DNA of 64,000 nucleotides from Streptomyces radiopugnans (GTDB lineage Bacteria; Actinomycetota; Actinomycetes; Streptomycetales; Streptomycetaceae). A program made the position numbers and the translations under genes. The stretch is taken from the NCBI RefSeq assembly GCF_900110735.1, contig NZ_FOET01000020.1:1-64000 (forward strand). Direction: 5' to 3'. Positions 10,739 through 19,403 of the stretch are shown piece after piece; position 1 is the stretch's first letter; every line of letters begins with the position of its first letter. The notes under the pieces were generated by a model. The model was not told the DNA's origin and did no database searches. It saw nothing but the letters and a program-made list of their open reading frames with translations.

Positions 10739-12487
10739 ATGATCGAAACGCCCGCTTCCGTACCGGCGGGGGCGTCGGGGCCCGCGCCGCCGCGGGAGGA
10801 GCCGCCACGGGCCCCGTCGCAGGAACTGCCGCAGGAGCCGTCGCAGACGCCGGCGCGGCTGCCCGTGCCGGACGGGGTCGGACGGTTCCTCGTCCTCGCC
10901 GCGGTCTTCGTCTGCGCCGCCTGCGGTCTCGTCTACGAACTCGAACTTGTCGCCCTCGGCTCCTATCTGGCCGGCGACTCCGTCACCCACACCTCCGTCG
11001 TGCTGTCGGTGATGGTCTTCGCCATGGGCCTGGGATCGCTGCTCGCCAAGCGGCTGCGCACCCGCGCGGCGGCCGGGTTCGGCATCGTCGAGGCACTGCT
11101 GGCACTGGTCGGCGGAGGCTCGGCGATGGCGCTGTACGCCTACTTCGCCTGGGTCGGCGGCTCGATGGCGGTGCTGATCGGCTTCTCGCTGGTCCTCGGC
11201 GTGCTCATCGGCGCCGAGATGCCGCTGCTGATGACCCTCATCCAGCGGATCCGGGAACAGGACGCCGGTGGTGCGGTCGCCGACCTGTTCGCCGCCGACT
11301 ACGTGGGCGCCCTCGTCGGCGGGCTCGCCTTCCCCTTCCTGCTCCTCCCGCTGATGGGCCAGCTCCCGGGGGCCCTGGCGGTCGGAGCGGTGAACGCCGT
11401 CGCGGGCGGCGCGCTGGTGCTGTGGCTGTTCCGCGGCGACCTGTCACCCCGCTCGCGCCGCGCCCTGCTCCTCGTCAACGGACTGGTGGTGGCACTGCTG
11501 ATCACCGGTGTCGCCGTCGTCGACTCCTTCGAGAAGGCCGCACGCCGGGCGGTGTACGGCGGCGAGGTGCGGACGGTGCGTAACACCGCCGTCCAGGAGG
11601 TCGTGCTCACCGAGGGCGTCCGGCACTCCGGCGGGAGCGAGCCGACCGGTTTCGCGATGTTCCTCGACGGCCGGCTGCGGGTGTGCGGCGGGGACGAGCG
11701 GCGCTACCACGAGGCGCTGGTCCGCCCCGCGATGGCGGCGGGCCCGCACGGCAGGGTGCTCGTCCTGGGCGGCGGCGACGGACTGGCTCTGCGCGAGGTG
11801 CTGCGACACCCGGAGGTGGAGTCGGCGACGGTGGTGGAGCTCGATCCCGGCGTCGTGGAACTGGCCCGCACCGATCCGGAACTCGGCCGCCTCAACCACC
11901 GTTCGCTGGACGACCCGCGGGTGCGGGTGGAGACGGGGGACGCCTTCGACTGGCTGCGCTCCTGGCCGGACTCCGGCCGGCCGCCGTACGACGTGATCGT
12001 CTCCGACCTGCCCGACCCCGGCATCTCGGACAGCTCCCGGCTGTACTCGCAGGAGTTCTACGGGCTGGCCGCGCGGGCGCTGTCCGAGCGGGGGCGGCTC
12101 GCGGTGCACGCGGGACCGGCCGGAGAACGCCCCCGCGCGTACTGGACGGTGGAGACCACGCTGCGGACCGTGGGCCTGCGCACCGCCCCCTACGTGGTGG
12201 ACGGACGGCTGTCCGGCTTCACCGCCGGCCCCGACCGCTCGCAGCGGCGCGAGGGCGCGGCCGGGGACCGGCCCGGCGACTGGGGCTTCGTACTGGCCGC
12301 CCACGGCGCCCCGCCGCCGCTCGCCCTCGCACCGGCCGGTGCGAGGGCGAGCGGGGCCGCACCGGCCGGTGCGGCCCCGCGCGCCCTCCACCCCGCCGAT
12401 CTGCGCCGCGCCTCCGCGCGCGCGGAGCGGGGCCGTCTCGCCGGGCTGCTGCCCTCCACCCTGATACACCCCCGCTACCGGGACTGA
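10739..12487 (+). CDS. Membrane-bound spermidine synthase-like protein
   Basis: A 582-residue fusion. Residues 1-45 are Pro/Ala-rich and about 47-270 hold some seven or eight transmembrane helices, beginning ACGLVYELELVALGSYL. The C-terminal half (about 300-530) is a Rossmann aminopropyltransferase/methyltransferase domain with the SAM-type motif VLVLGGGDGLALREVL, acidic VVELDPGVVELAR and SDLPDPG, where spermidine synthases have the catalytic Asp. Such long-form synthases are common in actinobacteria; polyamine synthesis is the family assignment, not shown here. TAGCGT lies 7 nt before the ATG without a ribosome site, suggesting leaderless mRNA. Two unusual perfect palindromes fall inside the 3' part (12317-12380). 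Confidence 0.85.
   Translation: MIETPASVPAGASGPAPPREEPPRAPSQELPQEPSQTPARLPVPDGVGRFLVLAAVFVCAACGLVYELELVALGSYLAGDSVTHTSVVLSVMVFAMGLGSLLAKRLRTRAAAGFGIVEALLALVGGGSAMALYAYFAWVGGSMAVLIGFSLVLGVLIGAEMPLLMTLIQRIREQDAGGAVADLFAADYVGALVGGLAFPFLLLPLMGQLPGALAVGAVNAVAGGALVLWLFRGDLSPRSRRALLLVNGLVVALLITGVAVVDSFEKAARRAVYGGEVRTVRNTAVQEVVLTEGVRHSGGSEPTGFAMFLDGRLRVCGGDERRYHEALVRPAMAAGPHGRVLVLGGGDGLALREVLRHPEVESATVVELDPGVVELARTDPELGRLNHRSLDDPRVRVETGDAFDWLRSWPDSGRPPYDVIVSDLPDPGISDSSRLYSQEFYGLAARALSERGRLAVHAGPAGERPRAYWTVETTLRTVGLRTAPYVVDGRLSGFTAGPDRSQRREGAAGDRPGDWGFVLAAHGAPPPLALAPAGARASGAAPAGAAPRALHPADLRRASARAERGRLAGLLPSTLIHPRYRD
12317..12380. repeat. Two adjoining perfect palindromes (38 bp and 30 bp) inside a coding sequence
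   Basis: 12317-12354 is a perfect 38-bp palindrome and 12351-12380 a perfect 30-bp palindrome; they share 4 bp. Both are centred on the core GCACCGGCCGGTGC (12329-12342 and 12359-12372), exactly 30 bp apart, so one may have arisen by in-frame duplication of the other. They encode Ala/Pro/Gly-rich residues near the C-terminus of the spermidine-synthase-like protein. Confidence 0.85.
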
Positions 12488-12560
12488 GGCGCGGAGTGCG
12501 ACGTGCCGATGTCCGTACGGAGCGGGCACTGGTGGGGGAGGTAGTGGGTAGGCTCCGCCC

Positions 12561-13700
12561 ATGGAGCATGAGGTGTACGTTCCGTTCACTGTCGGAGCCG
12601 TACGGGCGGCGCTCGCCGAGCCGGAGCGCGTCGCGCGCTGTGTGCCGGGGCTCCAGCCCGAACCCTCGGAGCCCGAGGCCTCGGACGCGGTGCCCGGCGG
12701 CACCGGGGACGGCGCGGTCGTCCGGGGGCGGCTGCGGGTGCGGATCGGCGGCTCCAGCATCACGTACCGCGGCAGCCTGCGTCTGACGCACGGCGAGGAC
12801 GGCGGAGGAGACGGGGACGACGCCTGCACGGTCCGCGGCGAGGGCGCCGAGGCCCGGGGCGACGGCTCGGTGGAACTGACCCTGACGATCGTTCCGCGCC
12901 CGGCCGACGACGGCGAGGGCACCGTGCTCGTCTGCACGGGGAGACTGCGCGGCGAGGGCCGGATCACGGAGTTCGAGGAGAAGCAGCGGTCCGCAGCCGG
13001 CCGTCGGCTGCTGGACCGCTTCGGCGGCGAACTGGCCGCCGGCATGGCGGCCGACCCGGTCTCACCGGTGGACGCCGCCGGTACGGTCGCCGCGCCCGGC
13101 GGGATCGGCGAACCGGACGACAACGAGCCCGTGATCCCGGGCATCCCCGCACCCGAGACGCCCGACTCCGCGGACGCCAGGAACAGCGGAAACGCCAGGA
13201 ACAGCGGAAGCGCCGGGAGCGCCGGCAGTGCCGAAGAGACGGGCGGACCGGAGGAGCCGGGCGCCCCGGACGCTCCGGAGGTCTCGGACGAAGGGGCCCG
13301 GCCCCGGGGGGTCTTCGACGTCGAGGTCCCGCCGTCCTCGCTCGACCCGTCGGGCGACGACGGTTTCGTCGACGAGGCGCTCGGTGAGGAGGCACTCGAC
13401 GGCGGAGGGCTCACCGGCGGTCTCGGTGACGCCCTCGACGGCGGTCTGGGCGACGACCTCGTCGACGAACTGGACGAGGAGTCGCGGTCCGCCGCCGAAG
13501 CGGCCCACGCCCGCCGGACGATGATCGGACGCAGCGCCGAGGAGGTGGACCACGCCCCGCCGCGCGGCCGCTACGCCCCCGTCCCTCCGCCCGAGGAGTC
13601 CTCCCCGGCCGTGGCGGTGCTGCGCTGGGCCGCCCCGGCGGCGGCGCTGGCGGTTGCCTCGGCGGTCGTGGTGGGACGTGTGCTGCGACGCAGGCGCTGA
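12561..13700 (+). CDS. SRPBCC/CoxG-like protein with C-terminal membrane anchor
   Basis: A 379-residue protein in three parts. Residues 1-160 form a START/SRPBCC lipid- or ligand-binding fold of the CoxG type (MEHEVYVPFTVGAVRAALAEPERVARCVPGL, later GRLRGEGRITEFEEKQ). Residues about 165-335 are an acidic disordered linker with a short tandem repeat (ARNSGN-ARNSGS, 13175-13216). A C-terminal transmembrane helix (WAAPAAALAVASAVVVG) ends in RRRR. CoxG proteins in CO dehydrogenase systems anchor enzymes to the membrane; no such partner is encoded nearby, so the ligand is unknown. TAGGCT lies 6 nt before the ATG, a leaderless pattern. Confidence 0.75.
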   Translation: MEHEVYVPFTVGAVRAALAEPERVARCVPGLQPEPSEPEASDAVPGGTGDGAVVRGRLRVRIGGSSITYRGSLRLTHGEDGGGDGDDACTVRGEGAEARGDGSVELTLTIVPRPADDGEGTVLVCTGRLRGEGRITEFEEKQRSAAGRRLLDRFGGELAAGMAADPVSPVDAAGTVAAPGGIGEPDDNEPVIPGIPAPETPDSADARNSGNARNSGSAGSAGSAEETGGPEEPGAPDAPEVSDEGARPRGVFDVEVPPSSLDPSGDDGFVDEALGEEALDGGGLTGGLGDALDGGLGDDLVDELDEESRSAAEAAHARRTMIGRSAEEVDHAPPRGRYAPVPPPEESSPAVAVLRWAAPAAALAVASAVVVGRVLRRRR

Positions 13701-13749
13701 ACGCCGAACGACACGGTTACCGCCGTCCGCCGCGGTTAAGGTCATGGAT

Positions 13750-14574
13750 GTGACTGCCCATGACGTCCAAGACACAGACAGCGGAGTCCGTCTGCGAGCC
13801 GGCGGCACCGAGGTGACCGTCGATCCGGCGCACGGCTGCCGGATCTCCTCCCTGCGCATCGACGGTACGGAAGTGCTCAGACAGGGCGAGCGGTACGGCG
13901 CGTTCGTGATGGTGCCCTGGTGCGGGCGGACCCGGCAGGGGCGGTTCCTCAACGGCGGCGAGCGGTACCAGCTTCCCGTGACCGCCGGGCAGCACGCCAT
14001 CCACGGCACCGTGCGCGGCGTTCCCTGGCACACCGTCCGCAGCGACGGGCGGACCGCGTCCTTCTACCGCGACCTCACCGACCCCTGGCCCTGGCCGGGC
14101 CGGGTGACCCAGGTGGTGGAACTGGCCGAGGACGGAGGCGGGCTCACCCTCACCCTGGGCGTGGAGACGACCGGGGACTCCTTCCCGGCGCAGGCCGGCT
14201 GGCATCCGTGGTTCCTGCGCAACCTCGGACAGGGCGGGCAGGACGTGGTGCTGGACTTCGCCCCCGCCTGGCAGGAGGAGCGCGGCGAGGACCACATCCC
14301 CACCGGCCGCCGCGTCGAGCCGCGCCCGGGCCCCTGGGACGACTGCTTCGGCATGCCGGACGGGGTGGACGTGACGCTGACCTGGCCGGGCGAGCTGGAA
14401 TTGAAGGTGGCCAGCCGCGCCGAGTGGGTGGTGGTCTACGACGAGCAGCCCGAGGCCGTCTGCGTGGAGCCGCAGACCGGTCCGCCCGACGGGCTCAACT
14501 CCCACCCCCGCCTGGTCACGCCCATCGATCCGCTGGAGGTCTCCACGGTCTGGTCGTGGCGCAGGCCGGCGTAG
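13750..14574 (+). CDS. Aldose 1-epimerase family protein
   Basis: A 274-residue galactose-mutarotase-fold protein, expected to interconvert sugar anomers in the cytoplasm. Visible family elements are HGCRISSLRIDGTEVL, MVPWCGRTRQGRF, HAIHGTVRGVPW with the catalytic-type His, and AGWHPWFLRNL. GTG at 13750 is preferred because TAAGGT lies exactly 7 nt upstream (leaderless spacing); the ATG at 13744 is in the same frame two codons earlier and is the alternative. It is about 80 bp upstream of pyrE on the same strand. The sugar substrate cannot be inferred. Confidence 0.8.
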   Translation: MTAHDVQDTDSGVRLRAGGTEVTVDPAHGCRISSLRIDGTEVLRQGERYGAFVMVPWCGRTRQGRFLNGGERYQLPVTAGQHAIHGTVRGVPWHTVRSDGRTASFYRDLTDPWPWPGRVTQVVELAEDGGGLTLTLGVETTGDSFPAQAGWHPWFLRNLGQGGQDVVLDFAPAWQEERGEDHIPTGRRVEPRPGPWDDCFGMPDGVDVTLTWPGELELKVASRAEWVVVYDEQPEAVCVEPQTGPPDGLNSHPRLVTPIDPLEVSTVWSWRRPA

Positions 14575-14651
14575 GTCCGCGAGGAGGCGGTGCGGGACCG
14601 TGCGGGGGGAGCGGCACGGAGGCGGTGCGGGGCTGGCTTAGGCTCATCGGC

Positions 14652-15191
14652 ATGAGCGACGCGCGCGACAGGCTTCTGCAGCAGATCAAGGACAAGGCCG
14701 TGGTCCACGGCAGGGTGACCCTCTCCTCCGGCAAGGAGGCCGACTACTACGTCGACCTCCGCCGGATCACCCTGGACGCCGAGGCGGCTCCGCTGGTCGG
14801 GCAGGTTCTGCTCGACCTGACCGCCGACATCGAGTACGACGCGGTGGGCGGTCTGACCCTCGGCGCCGACCCGGTGGCCACCGCGATGCTGCACGCCGCC
14901 GCCGCGCGCGGCCGGAAGCTGGACGCGTTCGTCGTCCGCAAGGCGGGCAAGGCCCACGGCCTCCAGCGCAGGATCGAGGGGCCGGACGTGGCGGGCCGCC
15001 GGGTGCTGGCGGTCGAGGACACCTCCACCACGGGAGGCTCGGTCCTCACGGCGGTCGAGGCGCTGCGGGAGGCCGGCGCGGAGGTCGTGGGCGTGGCGGT
15101 CATCGTCGAGCGCGGCGCGGCTCCGGCGATCGAGAAGGCGGGCCTGCCGTACTACCAGGCGTACGGGCTGGAGGACCTGGACCTGTCCTGA
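14652..15191 (+). CDS. pyrE: Orotate phosphoribosyltransferase
   Basis: A 179-residue PRTase that joins orotate to PRPP to give OMP in pyrimidine synthesis. The PRPP loop is RRVLAVEDTSTTGGSVLTA (about 115-135). The flexible-loop region is RKAGKAHGLQRRIEG. SGKEADYYVDLRRITLD at the N-terminus is typical of PyrE. TAGGCT (14639-14644) lies 7 nt before the ATG with no ribosome site, so a leaderless transcript is likely. It stands apart from other pyrimidine genes, as is usual in Streptomyces, and is followed by a hairpin and parS. Confidence 0.95.
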   Translation: MSDARDRLLQQIKDKAVVHGRVTLSSGKEADYYVDLRRITLDAEAAPLVGQVLLDLTADIEYDAVGGLTLGADPVATAMLHAAAARGRKLDAFVVRKAGKAHGLQRRIEGPDVAGRRVLAVEDTSTTGGSVLTAVEALREAGAEVVGVAVIVERGAAPAIEKAGLPYYQAYGLEDLDLS

Positions 15192-15224
15192 CCCCGCTCA
15201 CCCCCGGTTCCGGCTTCGGTTCCG

Positions 15225-15247
15225 GCCCCGCGCAAACCTCGCGGGGC
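15225..15247 (+). terminator. Terminator after pyrE
   Basis: An 8-bp GC stem (15225-15232 with 15240-15247) and a 7-nt loop, 33 bp after the pyrE stop. Confidence 0.5.
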
Positions 15248-15273
15248 AACCGGAGAGGTCCGTGAGAGTCACT

Positions 15274-15287
15274 GTTTCACGTGAAAC
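15274..15287. other. parS centromere-like site (ParB binding)
   Basis: A perfect 14-bp palindrome GTTTCACGTGAAAC, with the flanking T that the extended consensus TGTTTCACGTGAAACA prefers on the left. It is intergenic, in the 320-bp gap between pyrE and fba, as most Streptomyces parS sites are. ParB loads here to condense and segregate the chromosome; such sites cluster around oriC. The rest of the gap holds the pyrE hairpin and the fba promoter and leader. Confidence 0.92.
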
Positions 15288-15511
15288 GGTGACGCTCTGT
15301 GGCCCGGCCGGCGGTGCGGAGACGACCCCGTCCGGCCCCGCCGCGACGCGGTACGCGAACCGATCGCCCTCCCGTGCTCCGTCCCCGCCTCCTCGCCGGA
15401 CGCGGGGGTGGAGCAATCACACACGTCTGGGAGGATGGGGACGACGATGACGTCGTTCCGTTGACCCACACCAGAGCCGTAGAGCTTCGCACACCATCAA
15501 GGAGCGGACAG

Positions 15512-16534
15512 ATGCCCATCGCAACCCCCGAGGTCTACAACGAGATGCTCGACAGGGCGAAGGCAGGCAGGTTCGCCTACCCCGCCATCAACGTGACCTC
15601 GACGCAGACGCTGCACGCCGCGCTGCGCGGTTTCGCCGAGGCGGAGAGCGACGGCATCATCCAGATCTCCACCGGCGGCGCCGAGTTCCTGGGCGGCCAG
15701 TACAACAAGGACATGGTGACCGGTGCGGTCGCCCTGGCCGAGTTCGCGCACATCGTCGCCGAGAAGTACCCGGTCAACATCGCGCTGCACACCGACCACT
15801 GCCCCAAGGACAAGCTGGACGGCTACGTACGCCCGCTGCTGGAGCTCTCCCGCAAGCGCGTCGAGGCGGGCATGAACCCGCTGTTCCAGTCCCACATGTG
15901 GGACGGCTCGGCCGAGACCCTGGCCGACAACCTGGAGATCGCCCAGGAGTTGCTGGCCGCCGCCGCTGCCGCGAAGATCATCCTCGAGGTCGAGATCACC
16001 CCGACCGGCGGCGAGGAGGACGGCGTCAGCCACGAGATCAACGACGAGCTGTACACCACCGTCGACGACGCCATCCGCACCGCCGAGGCCCTGGGCCTGG
16101 GCGAGAAGGGCCGCTACCTGCTGGCCGCCTCCTTCGGCAACGTCCACGGCGTCTACAAGCCGGGCAACGTCGTGCTCCGCCCCGAGCTGCTGAAGGACCT
16201 CCAGGAGGGCGTGGCCGCCAAGTTCGGCAAGCAGAACCCGTTCGACTTCGTCTTCCACGGCGGCTCCGGCTCCACCGAGCAGGAGATCGCCACCGCGCTG
16301 GACAACGGCGTGGTGAAGATGAACCTCGACACCGACACCCAGTACGCGTTCACCCGCCCCATCGCGGACCACATGTTCCGCAACTACGACGGTGTGCTGA
16401 AGGTGGACGGCGAGGTCGGCAACAAGAAGACCTACGACCCGCGCAGCTGGGGCAAGCTGGCCGAGAAGAGCATGGCCGAGCGCGTCGCCAAGGCGTGCGC
16501 CGACCTGCGCTCCACCGGCACCCGTATGAAGTAG
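15512..16534 (+). CDS. fba: Class II fructose-bisphosphate aldolase
   Basis: A 340-residue zinc aldolase of glycolysis/gluconeogenesis that cleaves fructose 1,6-bisphosphate to DHAP and glyceraldehyde 3-phosphate. Metal ligands are recognisable in ALHTDHCPKD, in EVEITPTGGEEDG, in FGNVHGVYKPG, and in FVFHGGSGST. The C-terminal KMNLDTDTQYAFTRP binds DHAP phosphate. The long insert and length match the class IIA enzymes. AAGGAG (15499-15504) lies 7 nt before the ATG. It is monocistronic, preceded by the parS gap and followed by two strong hairpins. Confidence 0.96.
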   Translation: MPIATPEVYNEMLDRAKAGRFAYPAINVTSTQTLHAALRGFAEAESDGIIQISTGGAEFLGGQYNKDMVTGAVALAEFAHIVAEKYPVNIALHTDHCPKDKLDGYVRPLLELSRKRVEAGMNPLFQSHMWDGSAETLADNLEIAQELLAAAAAAKIILEVEITPTGGEEDGVSHEINDELYTTVDDAIRTAEALGLGEKGRYLLAASFGNVHGVYKPGNVVLRPELLKDLQEGVAAKFGKQNPFDFVFHGGSGSTEQEIATALDNGVVKMNLDTDTQYAFTRPIADHMFRNYDGVLKVDGEVGNKKTYDPRSWGKLAEKSMAERVAKACADLRSTGTRMK

Positions 16535-16550
16535 GCGGCACCCGCCTCTC

Positions 16551-16633
16551 CCGTCCGCGTCTCCCCGCCCGGGCCGGGCGGGGAGACGCGGACGGACGCG
16601 AGCCCGGTACCCGCAGCCGGATACCGGGCTCGC
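16551..16633 (+). terminator. Tandem terminators after fba
   Basis: The first hairpin (16551-16595) is a perfect inverted repeat, 22 bp per arm around a single central base (about 20 bp stem with a 5-nt loop). The second (16598-16633) has a perfect 12-bp stem and 12-nt loop. Together they should insulate highly expressed fba from the DUF3151 gene. Confidence 0.7.
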
Positions 16634-16680
16634 CGCGTACCGCCCTCCGCACACCGGCGGCGAGCGTGCAGACTGGGGCC

Positions 16681-17094
16681 ATGGCCATTCACGAGAACCT
16701 GCTCGGGGGACCGCCCCCGACCCACCTTCCCGACGACCCCGAACCGCGTGAGCTGCTCGCCTCGGGCACGTCGCCCGCCGAGGTCGCCGCGAAGCACCCG
16801 ACCTCCTCCCTGGCCTGGGCACAGCTCGCGGACGACGCCTTCGCGGCCGGGCGCACGGTCGAGTCGTACGCGTACGCCCGCACCGGCTACCACCGCGGCC
16901 TGGACGCCCTGCGCCGCAGCGGCTGGAAGGGACACGGCCCGATCCCGTTCGAGCACGAGCCGAACCGGGGCTTCCTGCGCGCCCTGCACGCCCTCGCCCG
17001 CGCCGCCCAGGCCATCGGCGAGCAGGAGGAGTACGAGCGCTGCACCACCTTCCTGAGGGAGAGCTCGCCCACCGCGGCGGCCACGCTCTCCTGA
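16681..17094 (+). CDS. DUF3151 family protein
   Basis: A 137-residue cytoplasmic protein with the actinobacterial DUF3151 pattern: HENLLGGPPPTHLPDDPEPRELL at the N-terminus, a TPR-like helical centre (SLAWAQLADDAFAAGRTVESYAYARTGYHRGLDALRRSGWKG), then PFEHEPNRGFLRALHALA. Function unknown. CAGACT lies 6 nt before the ATG without a ribosome site (leaderless pattern). It commonly neighbours fba in Streptomyces. Confidence 0.85.
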   Translation: MAIHENLLGGPPPTHLPDDPEPRELLASGTSPAEVAAKHPTSSLAWAQLADDAFAAGRTVESYAYARTGYHRGLDALRRSGWKGHGPIPFEHEPNRGFLRALHALARAAQAIGEQEEYERCTTFLRESSPTAAATLS

Positions 17095-17236
17095 CGCCCC
17101 TGCCGGCAGCTCCCCGGCGCCCTCCGGCGGGAGATCCCTCCCGATCGGCCCTTGCCGTCGCCGGGTCCTGAACCGATGATCTGCGGAGAAGGCCCGGCGA
17201 CCCCGGGCGAGCGCGCGAGGAGAACAGAGAACAGCC

Positions 17237-18136
17237 ATGCCGTCACAGCCGTCAGAGTCGTCGGGGACGTCACAGCCGACCGGAGCACAGCCCGGTACCG
17301 GGGCCGGTACCGGAGCCGACAGCGGTTCGGAGAACCCGAACCTCGACTTCGCGGGCACCACCCCCTACGAGGACTACGTCAAGGCGGACGTCCTCACCCA
17401 CCTCCAGCACCCCCTCTCCGACGATCCCGGAGAGATGTCCTTCCTGGTGACCACACAGGTGATGGAGCTGTGGTTCACCGTCATCGTCCACGAGTGGACG
17501 GTCGCCTCCCGGGCGCTGCGCGCGGACGACCCGCGCACCGCGCTGGAGGCGCTCAAGCGCTCGGTGTACGAGATGCTCTCGCTCAACGCCTCCTGGGAGC
17601 CCCTGGCCCACCTCACCCCGGCGCAGTTCAACGCCTACCGCGGGGCCCTCGGCGAGGGGTCCGGCTTCCAGTCCGCGATGTACCGGCGCATGGAGTTCAT
17701 GCTCGGGGAGAAGTCCGCGTCCATGCTCGTCCCGCACCGCGGCGCGCCGCGCGTCCACGACGAGCTGGAGAAGGCGCTGCACGAGCCGAGCCTGTACGAC
17801 GAGGTGCTGCGCTACCTCGCCCGCCGCGGTGAGGACATCCCCGAGGAGGTCACCGGCCGGGACGTCTCGCAGCGGTACGAGCCCCACCCGCGAGTCGAGC
17901 AGGTCTGGGCGCGGATCTACTCCGGCGATCCCGGCAGCGAGCTGCTGCGTCTGGGGGAGGCGCTGACCGAGGTGGCCGAGCAGGTCTGGCGCTGGCGCAA
18001 CGACCATCTGGTGGCCACCCGCCGCGCGATGGGCTCCAAGCAGGGCACTGGCGGCTCCGCGGGCGTGGCCTGGCTGGAGAAGCGCGCCCGCAAGAACGTC
18101 TTCCCCGAACTCTGGACGGCCCGCAGTTATGTCTGA
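17237..18136 (+). CDS. kynA: Tryptophan 2,3-dioxygenase
   Basis: A 299-residue haem enzyme that opens the indole ring of L-tryptophan to N-formylkynurenine, the first step of the kynurenine pathway. After a low-complexity leader (1-35) the TDO core begins FAGTTPYEDYVKADVLTHLQHPLS. MSFLVTTQVMELWFTVIVHEW contains a candidate haem- and substrate-pocket segment, SGFQSAMYRRMEFMLGEK is the next conserved block, and GSKQGTGGSAGVAWLEKR near the C-terminus is the substrate loop. GAGGAG lies upstream. It is first in a three-gene operon: its 3' end overlaps kynU by 8 bp. Confidence 0.93.
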   Translation: MPSQPSESSGTSQPTGAQPGTGAGTGADSGSENPNLDFAGTTPYEDYVKADVLTHLQHPLSDDPGEMSFLVTTQVMELWFTVIVHEWTVASRALRADDPRTALEALKRSVYEMLSLNASWEPLAHLTPAQFNAYRGALGEGSGFQSAMYRRMEFMLGEKSASMLVPHRGAPRVHDELEKALHEPSLYDEVLRYLARRGEDIPEEVTGRDVSQRYEPHPRVEQVWARIYSGDPGSELLRLGEALTEVAEQVWRWRNDHLVATRRAMGSKQGTGGSAGVAWLEKRARKNVFPELWTARSYV

Positions 18137-19403
18137 CGCAACCGAGAACACCCCCGAGGACGCCTCTGCGGACGCCTCCGCGAGCACGGCCCTGCGCGAG
18201 GAGGCGGCGAAGCTCGACGCCGCCGACGGCCTGGCCGGCCGGCGCGAGGCCTTCGTCCTGGAGGACGAGAAGGGCGAGCGCGTCGTCTACCTCGACGGCA
18301 ACTCCCTGGGCGCGCTGCCCCGTTCCGTGCCCGCCCGCGTCGCGGACGTGGTGGAGCGCGAGTGGGGGCGGCTGCGGATCCGCTCCTGGACCGAGTCCGG
18401 CTGGTGGACCGCGCCCGAGCGGGTCGGCGATCTGATCGCCCCGATCGTCGGCGCCGCGCCCGGCCGGATCGTGGCGGGCGACTCCACCAGCGTCAACGTC
18501 CTCAAGGCGGTCGTCGCCGCGATCCGGATGGCCCGCGAGGACAACCCGGCCCGTACCGATCTGCTGGTGGATGCCACCACCTTCCCCACCGACGGCTACA
18601 TCGCCGCCTCCGCGGCCCGGCTGACCGGCGCCGCCGTCCGCGCGATCCCGGCCGAGGGCATCCCCGGCTCGGTGGGCCCGCGCACCGCCGCCGTGCTGGT
18701 CAACCACGTCGACTACCGCACCGGCGAACTCCACGACCTGCCCGGCATCACCGCCGCCGCCCACGAGGCGGGCGCGTACACGGTGTGGGACCTGTGCCAC
18801 AGCGCGGGCGCCCTCCCGGTGGGGCTGGACGAGCACGGCGTGGACCTGGCCGTCGGCTGCACGTACAAGTACCTCAACGGCGGCCCCGGCGCCCCGGCGT
18901 ACCTCTACGTCCGCCGCGGCCTCCAGCCGCGCTTCGACTCCCCGCTGCCCGGCTGGCACTCGCACGCCGACCCGTTCGGCATGAGCCACGAGTACGAGCC
19001 CGCCGACGGCGCGCAGCGCGGCCGGGTCGGCACGCCGGACATCCTGTCCATGCTGGCGCTGGAGGAGGCGCTGAAGGTCTGGGACGGGGTGGACATGGCG
19101 GCCGTACGCGCCAAGAGCCTGGCCCTGACGGACTTCTTCCTGCGCTGCGTGGGGAGTTACGTGCCCGCGGGGCGCGTGGAGTCCGTGACCCCGGCCGAGC
19201 ACGCCCGGCGCGGCAGCCAGATCGCGCTGCGCTGCGCGGACGCCGGAGAGGTCATGGCGGAGCTGGTCGCGCGCGGCGTGGTGGGCGACTTCCGCCGCCC
19301 GGACGTGCTGCGCTTCGGCTTCACCCCGCTGTACACGTCCTTCGCCGACGCCGAGCTGGCCGCCCGTGTCCTCGGCGAGGTGCTGGCGGAGCGCGATGCC
19401 TGA
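18129..19403 (+). CDS. kynU: Kynureninase
   Basis: A 424-residue PLP enzyme that cleaves kynurenine to anthranilate and alanine. The PLP lysine is in GCTYKYLNGGPGAPAYLYV; YLDGNSLGALP, WGRLRIRSWTESGWW and DSTSVNVLKAV are kynureninase blocks; VWDLCHSAGALPV has the Asp that contacts the cofactor ring. The gene overlaps kynA by 8 bp and the formamidase gene by 8 bp, which indicates a single translationally coupled operon. Confidence 0.93.
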   Translation: MSDATENTPEDASADASASTALREEAAKLDAADGLAGRREAFVLEDEKGERVVYLDGNSLGALPRSVPARVADVVEREWGRLRIRSWTESGWWTAPERVGDLIAPIVGAAPGRIVAGDSTSVNVLKAVVAAIRMAREDNPARTDLLVDATTFPTDGYIAASAARLTGAAVRAIPAEGIPGSVGPRTAAVLVNHVDYRTGELHDLPGITAAAHEAGAYTVWDLCHSAGALPVGLDEHGVDLAVGCTYKYLNGGPGAPAYLYVRRGLQPRFDSPLPGWHSHADPFGMSHEYEPADGAQRGRVGTPDILSMLALEEALKVWDGVDMAAVRAKSLALTDFFLRCVGSYVPAGRVESVTPAEHARRGSQIALRCADAGEVMAELVARGVVGDFRRPDVLRFGFTPLYTSFADAELAARVLGEVLAERDA

